The notes beneath the pieces were generated by a model. The model did no database searches. It was not told the origin of the DNA and saw nothing but the letters and a program-made list of their open reading frames with translations. From assembly GCA_016721085.1 (NCBI GenBank), contig JADKJI010000004.1, positions 124,001 to 188,000 of the forward strand: a stretch of DNA of 64,000 nucleotides. The letters run 5' to 3'. Made by a program: the position numbers and the translations under genes. Position 1 is the stretch's first letter, and each line of letters begins with the position of its first letter. This DNA is from Chitinophagaceae bacterium (lineage in GTDB: Bacteria; Bacteroidota; Bacteroidia; Chitinophagales; Chitinophagaceae). Positions 28,834-36,496 of the stretch are shown in pieces.

Positions 28834-30075
28834 CTAGTTCATCAAAATTAATGATTTATCTGCAATGATGTGGTATAGTTTGATGGTGAGGGCCTGGAAC
28901 AGCATTTTGGCGTTGGCATTCCTCTCAATATAATAGGCTGCGCGGTCCAATTCTTCTATAATAGCTTGTTGCTGAGCAATATCGGCAATCTTATTCAGTC
29001 TCTGGGCAAAGTCCAGCTCATTGGCCGCAATCACAAAGTCAGTCCCGGAAGCAGCATCGCCTAACAATCGGAGCCGAATTGCCTGTTCGAGTAAGTGGTT
29101 GAAATAACGAAGGAACTGCTTTTGTTTCTCCCTACCCATCTTGGCCGTTTCTTCCACCCATTTCACCTGAGCTACTGGCCCTGTTTTAAGGATTGCATTC
29201 AGCCATTCTCTCAAAACCGATTGCCAGTCTTCTTCCGAATGTTGTAATAATTGAAGCGCTTCATGGTAATTGCCATCGCAAACGGCTGCTACCTGGTGCG
29301 ACTGTTCTTCCGACAACTTCGACCTTTCCACCAGTGCTTTGGCAACAGAAAGGTTGTCGAGCGGTGGGAACTTCACCAATTGACAGCGGGATAATATGGT
29401 CGGTAAAATCTGAGATTCGTTTTCAGCCACTAAAAGGAACAAGGTGTTGGGTGGTGGTTCCTCAATTAACTTAAGAAGTTTGTTTCCTTCTTTTTCCAGG
29501 TATTCAGGCATCCAAAGTATCAGAACCTTATAATCGCCTTCATAACTCTTGAGGCTCAGTTTGCGGATAATGTCGTTGCATTCTGCTGCAGTAATATTAC
29601 CCTGTTTGTTCTCCGCACCTATAAACTGCAACCAATCATATATATTACCATAGGGATATTGCTGTATGAATTCACGCCACTCGGTGATGTAATCTGTACT
29701 CATCGGTTTGTCACCCGCTTTCCTCGGTATCACCGGATACGAGAAATGAATATCTGGATGAATCATCTGTTGTGCACGCTGACAAGCCGGACATTTTCCA
29801 CAAGAATCGGTGATATTCTTTTTATCTATAATTGTTGTGGGAGCAGTCACTTCCTCCTCACCAAATAAGCTACTTGTAGCTGCTTTAGCCTCTTGGTTTG
29901 GAGGATTTGAGATGGTTGCACAAGTAATGAACTGTGCAAAAGCCAATGCCATCGGCAATGCACCTGTCCCTTCTTTTCCTAAAAAAAGCAATGCATGGCT
30001 TAACCGGTTCTGGTGTACCATTTCAGTTAGCTGCTGCTTTACCGCATCCTGTCCAATCACATCCTTGAATTGCAT
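28834..30075 (-). CDS. holB: DNA polymerase III subunit delta prime
   Basis: A 413-residue clamp-loader subunit. It starts FKDVIGQDAVKQQLTEMVHQ, has a degenerate Walker A (LFLGKEGTGALPMALAF), a zinc module of four cysteines (CATIS... and SCGKCPACQ) and the delta-prime motif EYLEKEGNKLLKLIEEPPPN. The degenerate P-loop fits delta prime, which does not hydrolyse ATP. It works in the replisome with DnaX and delta. The gene lies 234 bases upstream of ricT, a conserved order, and that gap holds no further gene. Confidence 0.9.
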   Translation of the reverse strand: MQFKDVIGQDAVKQQLTEMVHQNRLSHALLFLGKEGTGALPMALAFAQFITCATISNPPNQEAKAATSSLFGEEEVTAPTTIIDKKNITDSCGKCPACQRAQQMIHPDIHFSYPVIPRKAGDKPMSTDYITEWREFIQQYPYGNIYDWLQFIGAENKQGNITAAECNDIIRKLSLKSYEGDYKVLILWMPEYLEKEGNKLLKLIEEPPPNTLFLLVAENESQILPTILSRCQLVKFPPLDNLSVAKALVERSKLSEEQSHQVAAVCDGNYHEALQLLQHSEEDWQSVLREWLNAILKTGPVAQVKWVEETAKMGREKQKQFLRYFNHLLEQAIRLRLLGDAASGTDFVIAANELDFAQRLNKIADIAQQQAIIEELDRAAYYIERNANAKMLFQALTIKLYHIIADKSLILMN

Positions 30076-30125
30076 GGGGCGAAGATAAGAATAACTTTCA
30101 CCCTACTAGTCTGGCGATCGGTATG

Positions 30126-30246
30126 AAAATTTGAAAATTTGGATTATGATTTGAGAATTTGAAAATAAACAGCCAATACATTTCACCGCAGAGACGCAAA
30201 GACGCAGAGGTTTGCTCCACTGCGTCTCCGCGTCTCTGCGGTGAAA
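30126..30246. repeat. Composite repeat: ladder, linking word and CCGCAGAGACGC palindrome, copy 3
   Basis: A TTTGAAAA ladder (30126-30163) runs into CAGCCAATACA, then a palindrome (30181-30207 and 30220-30246) with 27-base arms, TTTCACCGCAGAGACGC and its complement, differing at two positions. It shows three repeat types joined in one gap. Confidence 0.8.
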
Positions 30247-30348
30247 AAAAAATACAAAACATTACCGTATTATTTTCTCAAACTGTTACACCTAAAAACC
30301 TTAAACCTTAAACTTTAAACCTAAACCTACAACGTACTACTAATAAGA

Positions 30349-30376
30349 AAAACCGCCCTGGCTGGTGGACGGTTTT
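30349..30376 (-). terminator. Possible minus-strand terminator in a gene-free gap
   Basis: Stem AAAACCG/CGGTTTT plus inner pairs, with a T-rich tail on the minus strand (TTTTTCTTATT). No annotated gene ends here, so it may close an unannotated transcript from the 30377-30720 stretch. Confidence 0.5.
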
Positions 30377-30518
30377 CAAATACTACTTGGGAACGAACAA
30401 CAAACGGTTTTAAGGATTGGACGAACTAAAGGTTGATGGTTTGAAGGTGAAAATTTTTATGGTTGTTTTGGTTTTTATCTAAAGGATTTATGGAATAAGG
30501 TTATGATCGTTTGGCTTT

Positions 30519-30641
30519 TTATTGGGTTGGATGGAATTCAAAGGATTTAAGACGGATGGTTTTTGAAGGGATTCGGATGTGTTGGCTTTTCGCGTATCGG
30601 ATTTGATGATGTAAAGATGTTAAAGGAATGGCGGTCTTCAT
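30519..30641 (-). CDS. Possible 40-residue basic mini protein
   Basis: An ATG at 30641 opens 40 codons, starting MKTAIPLTSLHHQIRY and ending EFHPTQ, rich in Lys, Arg and His. It lies in an otherwise gene-free 690-base gap, between a terminator upstream (30715) and one downstream (30349). I recognise no family. The base composition of the whole 30380-30700 stretch is skewed (CA-rich on this strand), so the open frame may be chance. Confidence 0.2.
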   Translation of the reverse strand: MKTAIPLTSLHHQIRYAKSQHIRIPSKTIRLKSFEFHPTQ

Positions 30642-30714
30642 ACTTATTTCGATTAAGTTGAAAAAACCTTCGATAAATGAGCTAGAATCTTCGACAAACG
30701 ATATGACATAAATC

Positions 30715-30744
30715 AAAAAACCCACTGCCTTCGCAGTGGGTTTT
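30715..30744 (-). terminator. Terminator of the glutathione peroxidase gene
   Basis: Stem CCCACTGC/GCAGTGGG with loop CTTC, extended by A/T pairs, with a T-run following on the minus strand. It lies 22 bases after the gene's stop. Confidence 0.9.
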
Positions 30745-30765
30745 CATTCAATATATTGATAATCA

Positions 30766-31278
30766 TCAATTAAGATATTTAGTTATTTCTTCACTCATAG
30801 GCTTCACTTTACTAGGGAATACCGCAACTAATTTGCCTTTTTCGTCTATAAGGAACTTGGTGAAATTCCATTTGATAGGGTCTTCAACACCCATTTTCTT
30901 AGCTTCTGCAGTTAAATAGGCAAAAAGCGGATGGATATCTTCTCCTTTTACAGATACTTTCTCTGTCATAGGAAAAGTAACACCATAGTTCTTCTTACAG
31001 AATTCGCTGATTTCTGTATTCGAACCAGGTTCTTGTCCACCGAAGTTATTAGCAGGGAATCCTACTATAACCAGATTCTTCTTGTACTTATCTGATAACT
31101 GCTGCAGTTCTGTGTACTGTGGAGTATAACCACATTTAGAAGCAGTATTTACTATCAGGATGAACTTTCCTTTGTATTTGGAAAGATCAACTTGTCCTCC
31201 TTCGAGTCCCGGAACTTTAAATTCATAAATAGAGCTGGCCATAAATAAGAATGCGGTTAAAGCAGCGATACGTAACAT
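30766..31278 (-). CDS. Glutathione peroxidase family protein (BsaA-like)
   Basis: A 170-residue peroxidase reducing hydroperoxides with a thiol donor, more likely thioredoxin in this phylum. It shows the active-site NTASKCGYTPQ (Cys49), the second motif VGFPANNFGGQEPGS (Gln82), and the Trp motif IKWNFTKFLID. The N-terminus is hydrophobic (LRIAALTAFLFMASS), so it may be exported. A short palindrome (GTACTA AAA TAGTAC, 31346-31360) lies 68 bases upstream and could be a regulatory site. Confidence 0.88.
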   Translation of the reverse strand: MLRIAALTAFLFMASSIYEFKVPGLEGGQVDLSKYKGKFILIVNTASKCGYTPQYTELQQLSDKYKKNLVIVGFPANNFGGQEPGSNTEISEFCKKNYGVTFPMTEKVSVKGEDIHPLFAYLTAEAKKMGVEDPIKWNFTKFLIDEKGKLVAVFPSKVKPMSEEITKYLN

Positions 31279-31397
31279 AATGGTATATTTTAAAAGTTGG
31301 CAATTACAGATTACTATACAAATATGAGGCTAAAATTGTTTGTATGTACTAAAATAGTACGGCCGGTGGGGGATGGCAGTTTCCTTTAATATGTTAA

Positions 31398-32795
31398 TTA
31401 TTGCTTTTCGAAGCAGCCTATATCGGGTAAACCAACAGCACGTGGGTTTCCATCGAGATCAATAGAAAGTCCGGAACCGATGCCTTTGTTTTTTGCCGGC
31501 GATTCATCCTTTAAACGGAAGTTGTAGATGCGTCTAGAGTTATTGACACTATCAAACAGTGGGTCCTGGTTGGCAATGATATTTGAACTGGTGATATTGG
31601 CAGGATTGTTTTTTACTTTCCAAAGACAATTCTGGAAATTGGCTGCATAGGTTCCATTTCCCAACTTACTGCTAACCACTTCGTCATCTGCTGTTCCATT
31701 ATCGCCCCAGAAAATACAATTACGGAATGAGGCTGACAGGGGAGCAGTCAATATGGAATTATCCTGCTTCACATAATCAGTCAATAATAATGCAGGTTCC
31801 TTATGTAATAGGAATGAATTGGAATAAGCTGCACTGGTGCAATGATTGAAATCGTAATTGCCTCCATAAGCCAGTACTATATTCTTACCACAATTACTTA
31901 TAAGGCAGTTCTCGGCTTTTATAGATGTGCGCAAGCCAAACAACCCGGCATCATAGCAGTTGTCTATTACACATTGCTGCAGGTATACTTTCGGGTTAGC
32001 ATTTACAGATGGTCTGTCTGATACAATACCCTGATAGGCGTTTTTTATGATAGCGTAGGTAAGTTGGTTGTCCTTACTGGTTTCCCTGAAATAGATACCT
32101 GGCCATCCTGCAGGGTAATCGCGATAAGGATCATCCAATCGATCGCCTTGAAATCTTACACGGGTACTATCATATTTTTCTCCTGTAATTACTAATGTTC
32201 CATCTACAATGAAAGGTGCATCTGCATGCAGGTAAACTTTTGTTCCTTTTTGTATGGTGAGGGTTACGTTTTCATCAATCAATAAACCACCGAGAATCAC
32301 ATAGGGTTTTTGGTTATCCCATGTTTCATTGGCATCAATTAAGCGGGATCGGAAGAATCTGGCGTTTTGTCCCCAGGCTTCGAGTTGCACCCATTTATCG
32401 GTTCCGTTATAATTTATTTGAATGCTATCCTGAATTACATAAGGCAGATTAGCTGTTGTTGGATTTATCTTGACGGTTACAAATACATAGAGGCTGTCAT
32501 TTGCTTCCAGTTCGAGGTCGGTCATTTCTGTACCTGCAATACCATCCACATTCATTTTGAAATAGGAGGCAGTACCACCAGCTAACTTGATTCGGCTAAG
32601 TTTCAGTTTCTGGTCGTTATCATTATAGATGCGAAAGAAATGAGTGGTAGAGCCGGTGCTGGTGAAAACGGTATCGAAGTGAAGGGTGTCGGAAGATGTG
32701 TATAAACGTGCATTAGGACTGGTATTAAAGGATTCCTTTTTACAGGAAGCTATTAGAAGCAGAAAAAGGGGAAGTACCAGCCAGGTTTTGTTCAT
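31398..32795 (-). CDS. Lipoprotein with beta-helix-like domain
   Basis: A 465-residue lipoprotein starting at the ATG at 32795 (signal LPLFLLLIASC). A frame extending to 32819 is possible but lacks a signal at its start. The N-terminal third is a beta domain (DTLHFDTVFTSTGSTTHFF). The rest looks like a right-handed parallel beta-helix, with repeated segments such as CVIDNCYDAGLFG and CLISNCGKNIVLAYGG, ending LPDIGCFEKQ. It probably sits on the outer membrane. Such proteins are common and uncharacterised in Bacteroidota. Confidence 0.65.
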   Translation of the reverse strand: MNKTWLVLPLFLLLIASCKKESFNTSPNARLYTSSDTLHFDTVFTSTGSTTHFFRIYNDNDQKLKLSRIKLAGGTASYFKMNVDGIAGTEMTDLELEANDSLYVFVTVKINPTTANLPYVIQDSIQINYNGTDKWVQLEAWGQNARFFRSRLIDANETWDNQKPYVILGGLLIDENVTLTIQKGTKVYLHADAPFIVDGTLVITGEKYDSTRVRFQGDRLDDPYRDYPAGWPGIYFRETSKDNQLTYAIIKNAYQGIVSDRPSVNANPKVYLQQCVIDNCYDAGLFGLRTSIKAENCLISNCGKNIVLAYGGNYDFNHCTSAAYSNSFLLHKEPALLLTDYVKQDNSILTAPLSASFRNCIFWGDNGTADDEVVSSKLGNGTYAANFQNCLWKVKNNPANITSSNIIANQDPLFDSVNNSRRIYNFRLKDESPAKNKGIGSGLSIDLDGNPRAVGLPDIGCFEKQ

Positions 32796-32864
32796 ACAAC
32801 TAAAAAATTGGAAATGCACTGCAAAGAAAACGTAAATAGGGGGTATAAATTGTTGTTTTTTTTA

Positions 32865-32886
32865 ACCCCCACAGTACTGTGGGGGT
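32865..32886. repeat. Perfect 22-base palindrome
   Basis: ACCCCCACAGT and its complement meet around GTAC. On neither strand is the stem followed by a T-run, so it is not a typical terminator. It lies 12 bases from the comF stop. Confidence 0.75.
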
Positions 32887-32897
32887 AAAAAACAACC

Positions 32898-33599
32898 TCA
32901 CAACGTATACGCCAACGACCCAATATGCAAAGCCCCCAATCCCTCTTTCAACAATACTTGCCCGCAAGCTTCCAACGTTGCCCCCGTTGTTATCACATCA
33001 TCTACCAGTAAAATATTCTTGTTTAAAATAGCCTCCCTGTCTTTCACCAGAAACTTTCCCTCCATATTCTGCCAACGCTCCACCCTGCTTTTATGTGTTT
33101 GTGTTTCGGTGGATTTGGTTCGCACCACAATATTGTTTAGTACAGGTACCTTTAATATATCTGCTATTCCATTACTGATTACTGTTGCCTGATTATAGCC
33201 CCGCTTTTTTTCGCGGGATGGATAGAGTGGTAAAGGAACAATAGCATCAATCACTATTTCCCGGGAAGAATTTTGTAAAGCTAATCCCATTTGCTGCCCC
33301 AAAAAAAATCCAATCTCCTTATTGCCTTTATATTTCAACTGGTGCAGCAGCGTTTGCAGCATCGAATCTTTAGTGAAGAATAAATAACTGAATGCTGAAG
33401 TAATTGGTAGTCGACCCCAGAATAATTTTTCAACCGGATTATGTGCCTGTTGATGAAAATGAGTTACTGGTAGTTCGTGTAAACACCGAAGACATAAAAG
33501 CTGATGATCATCTAAAACATCATTCCCGCAACCAGCACAATGATGCGGATAAAAAAGATGGCCGATACTATTTACTAAATACGAGATCTGTTTTACCAT
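32898..33599 (-). CDS. ComF family phosphoribosyltransferase-like protein
   Basis: A 233-residue protein with an N-terminal zinc-ribbon (CAGCGND ... CLRCLHELP) and a PRTase-like domain with the motif ILLVDDVITTGATLEACG near the end. In naturally competent bacteria ComF homologues work in DNA uptake; in others the role is unknown. Its ATG (33599) overlaps the radA stop in a TGATG arrangement, so the two genes are translationally coupled. A TTG one codon earlier is possible. Confidence 0.82.
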   Translation of the reverse strand: MVKQISYLVNSIGHLFYPHHCAGCGNDVLDDHQLLCLRCLHELPVTHFHQQAHNPVEKLFWGRLPITSAFSYLFFTKDSMLQTLLHQLKYKGNKEIGFFLGQQMGLALQNSSREIVIDAIVPLPLYPSREKKRGYNQATVISNGIADILKVPVLNNIVVRTKSTETQTHKSRVERWQNMEGKFLVKDREAILNKNILLVDDVITTGATLEACGQVLLKEGLGALHIGSLAYTL

Positions 33600-34972
33600 C
33601 AAAATAGATATTGGTACAACTCATCTACACGTCCCATCGTCACTACCTCTATATTGAATTTCTGGTTCTGCAACCCCTTCTGATTGTATTTCGATACAAT
33701 GATTTTTTCGAAGCCAAGCTTCTCCGCTTCCGCTATTCGTTGCTCAATTCGGTTTACTGCACGTATCTCACCACTAAGGCCAATTTCACCAGCAAAGCAT
33801 AGTTGATGTGGCAGCGTTACATCTTCATATGAACTTAACAAAGCACTTAAAACAGCCAGGTCAATGGATGGATCTTCGATCTTTAAGCCGCCTGCTATGT
33901 TCAGGAACACATCTTTCATTCCAAAATGAAAGCCACCTCTTTTCTCCAAAACGGCTAATAATAATTGTAATCTTCTTAAATCAAAACCAGATACTGTTCT
34001 TTGGGGAGTTCCATAAACTGATTGTGTAACCAATGCCTGTACTTCTATCAACAATGGCCTCATTCCTTCAATAGTGGCAGCAATGGCTATTCCACTTAAT
34101 GATTCTTCTTTTTGAGTGATAAGTATTTCACTCGGATTGGTCACAGCACGCATTCCGGCCTGTGTCATTTCATAAATGCCAAGCTCAGAAGTGCTTCCAA
34201 AACGATTCTTTAATGTTCGTAATATCCTGTATGCATAATGACGGTCCCCTTCGAATTGCAATACCGTATCCACCATATGCTCTAATATCTTCGGACCGGC
34301 AATAGTTCCATCTTTTGTGATATGTCCTATTATGATTACCGGTGTATTGGTCTCTTTAGCGAATCGTTGCAACTCTGCCGCTGATTCCCTTATTTGCGAA
34401 ACACTTCCTGGTGAAGAATCTATGAATGGGGATTGAAGTGTTTGTATGGAATCTACAATCACCAGATCGGGTTTCAATTTTTTTATTTCCTGAAATATGG
34501 TTTGGGTAGAAGTTTCAGTGAGCAGATAAAAGTTTTCATTACTCATTTGCAAACGATCAGCACGCATCTTTATCTGTTGTTCACTTTCCTCTCCACTTAT
34601 ATATAAGGTAGTGCTACCGGTCAGCATCAGGCCGTTTTGGAGGAATAACGTGGATTTTCCAATGCCTGGTTCTCCTGCAACCAGAATGAGACTACCTGCA
34701 ACAATTCCTCCTCCTAATACGCGATTCAATTCGGGATCTGAAGTAAGAATCCTTTCATGTTCATTGGTGGTGATATCATTTAAAGCAATGGTTCTATGTC
34801 CATGCTTTTCTTCAGAGTACTCTTTCCATCCAGTTTCTTTTTTTGCTGTTCCTTTCTGAATGATTTCTTCTGTAAAAGTATTCCAGTTATTACATGATGG
34901 ACATTTTCCAATCCATTTAGCGCTTTCATATCCGCATTGCATACAAAAGAAAGCTGATTTCACTTTACTCAT
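33599..34972 (-). CDS. radA: DNA repair protein RadA (Sms)
   Basis: A 457-residue branch-migration helicase/recombination mediator. It has the N-terminal zinc finger CMQCGYESAKWIGKCPSC, Walker A GEPGIGKST near residue 100, the RadA-specific LKNRFGST, and a C-terminal Lon-like domain (FLNIAGGLKIEDPSIDLAVL). It works in homologous recombination and, in competent species, in DNA uptake, which fits its coupling to comF. The gene starts at 34972; the next gene upstream is 598 bases away and divergent. Confidence 0.93.
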   Translation of the reverse strand: MSKVKSAFFCMQCGYESAKWIGKCPSCNNWNTFTEEIIQKGTAKKETGWKEYSEEKHGHRTIALNDITTNEHERILTSDPELNRVLGGGIVAGSLILVAGEPGIGKSTLFLQNGLMLTGSTTLYISGEESEQQIKMRADRLQMSNENFYLLTETSTQTIFQEIKKLKPDLVIVDSIQTLQSPFIDSSPGSVSQIRESAAELQRFAKETNTPVIIIGHITKDGTIAGPKILEHMVDTVLQFEGDRHYAYRILRTLKNRFGSTSELGIYEMTQAGMRAVTNPSEILITQKEESLSGIAIAATIEGMRPLLIEVQALVTQSVYGTPQRTVSGFDLRRLQLLLAVLEKRGGFHFGMKDVFLNIAGGLKIEDPSIDLAVLSALLSSYEDVTLPHQLCFAGEIGLSGEIRAVNRIEQRIAEAEKLGFEKIIVSKYNQKGLQNQKFNIEVVTMGRVDELYQYLF

Positions 34973-35203
34973 ATCATAAAGGTAACATCTAATTAGAATT
35001 TGGCGGAAGTGCTACAACTTTTCATGTGTAATTGATTTGTATGAAACAAGAAAAACTTTGAATAGCTACTTTATTGAAGAAAATCTTTCAATAATTAAAT
35101 GATGAATTGATTTTTATAAAAAAAGGAATTGAAAAAGTTGGAATCAATAAAAAAAGCAGATCGTTTAATTGAAATAAATGAAGAAGAAAAATGTAGAACA
35201 GTA

Positions 35204-35290
35204 TAAAAAGTAAAAGGGTCAACATTGCTGCTGACCCTTTACTTACTAACCCATTAAATTCTGCCACTAAATTACAAATTGGCACCACAT
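35204..35290 (-). ncRNA. Candidate small RNA between radA and the YugP gene
   Basis: On the minus strand a TAATTTTG box (35300-35293, fits TAnnTTTG) lies just upstream of a short segment that can fold TGCCA...TGGCA and ends in a strong terminator: stem around GGGTCA/TGACCC and AAGTAAA/TTTACTT with a T-rich tail (35204-35244). The predicted transcript is about 85 bases. There is no -33 match at 19 bases. An open frame on the same strand (35088-35288) runs through the terminator and is probably chance. The rest of the gap 34973-35570 holds no gene I can support. Confidence 0.4.
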
Positions 35291-35570
35291 AACAAAATTA
35301 TTTTTAGGGGTTGTTGATAATTTTTGACCTGGGTCTATTCCTCAAAAGGGCATATTTGATAGCTTATAACTTGTTGATATATAATTACATATAATTTTTC
35401 TACGCTTTAACTTTCGGCAAAAATGATAAAATGGCAGGCCTTGTGTGTCATGGTTTTAGTTCAAAAAAAAATCTTTCAAGAATTGGCAGAAAAAGGCCGG
35501 TAAAATGGCTTGAATTATATTTGGTCATTGATTTGTACAAGTAGTTTATCTGAAAATAAAATCAGTTTTT

Positions 35571-36254
35571 ATGCCTTCTTCAATTTTTATTGTTTCGATT
35601 GTTTTTTTGCTGATCAGTCTTCTGGTTTCAGGAATTCTGAAGAGGAAATTCTCCAGTTACAGTAAAATTCCGCTCCAATCTGGCCTTAGCGGAAGGGAAA
35701 TTGCAGAGAAAATGCTGAGAGAGAGTGGTATATATGATGTAAAAGTGACTTCCGTAAATGGCTTTTTGAGTGATCATTACAACCCTCTTACAAAAACTGT
35801 TAATCTAAGCCCTGAAGTGTACGAAGGCCGGTCTGTTTCTGCGGCAGCGGTAGCGGCTCACGAATGTGGCCATGCAGTGCAGCATGCTGATGGTTATCAA
35901 TGGCTTATGATGAGAAGTAAGCTTGTTCCGGTGGTTCAGTTTAGCTCTGGAATAGTTCAATGGGTATTGCTTGCAGGGGTGTTTCTTATTAAGATGTTTC
36001 CGGCCTTATTACTTGGAGGCATAGTGCTTTTTGCAATTACTACAATATTCTCTCTCATAACCCTTCCTGTAGAGTTTGATGCCAGTAAAAGAGCGTTGGC
36101 CTGGTTAAACCGTACAGGAATTACCACTCCTCAGGAATACCCTAAGGCAAAAGATGCTTTAAAATGGGCAGCAACAACTTATGTAGTGGCAGCTTTAGCT
36201 TCTGTGGCTACTTTACTGCAGTATTTGTCTATTTATAATAACAGAAGTAGGTAA
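35571..36254 (+). CDS. YugP-type zinc metallopeptidase
   Basis: A 227-residue membrane protease (Zn_peptidase_2 family). An N-terminal helix (IFIVSIVFLLISLLVSGIL) is followed by the zinc motif AAHECGHAVQHADGY (HExxH, about residues 101-105) and further helices (QWVLLAGVFLIKMFPALLL) ending at a conserved EFDASKRALAWL (the third zinc ligand). It is expected to act in the inner membrane. The substrate is unknown. It is a single gene with a good terminator (36291). Confidence 0.88.
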   Translation: MPSSIFIVSIVFLLISLLVSGILKRKFSSYSKIPLQSGLSGREIAEKMLRESGIYDVKVTSVNGFLSDHYNPLTKTVNLSPEVYEGRSVSAAAVAAHECGHAVQHADGYQWLMMRSKLVPVVQFSSGIVQWVLLAGVFLIKMFPALLLGGIVLFAITTIFSLITLPVEFDASKRALAWLNRTGITTPQEYPKAKDALKWAATTYVVAALASVATLLQYLSIYNNRSR

Positions 36255-36290
36255 AAAATATATAAATATTTATTTTAATACAATGAATTA

Positions 36291-36322
36291 AAGCCCCCCA
36301 CTAGTCTGGAGGGCTTTTTTTT
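36291..36322 (+). terminator. Terminator of the YugP-type gene
   Basis: Stem AAGCCCCCCA/TGGAGGGCTT with one mismatch, loop CTAGTC, then eight T. It lies 37 bases after the stop. Confidence 0.88.
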
Positions 36323-36435
36323 GTTTGAATTTATCTAATGATGAATAGTTTTAATTGATTCATATTAAGAAATATCTAATTATCCCCCTTTACATGAAAG
36401 AAAGCAGCTAAATGTCTTTACCGTCTGTCATTAGC

Positions 36436-36467
36436 TTTGGCCGTTAATTTATATTCTCTTATTTTTA
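36436..36467 (+). promoter_or_regulatory. Likely promoter of the susC operon
   Basis: TTTG at 36436-36439, a 20-base spacer and TATTTTTA at 36460-36467, one base off TAnnTTTG. It lies about 30 bases before the susC start, a plausible leader length. Confidence 0.5.
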
Positions 36468-36496
36468 ACACGATTTTGTAATAAAAACTAACAGAC

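Noticed and set aside
32865..32886. Palindrome at the comF end read as a terminator
   Set aside because: Neither strand has a T-run after the stem; on the minus strand the stem is followed by A residues.
35088..35288. 66-codon hydrophobic frame on the minus strand
   Set aside because: It crosses a strong terminator and low-complexity AT sequence; the small-RNA reading explains the stretch better.
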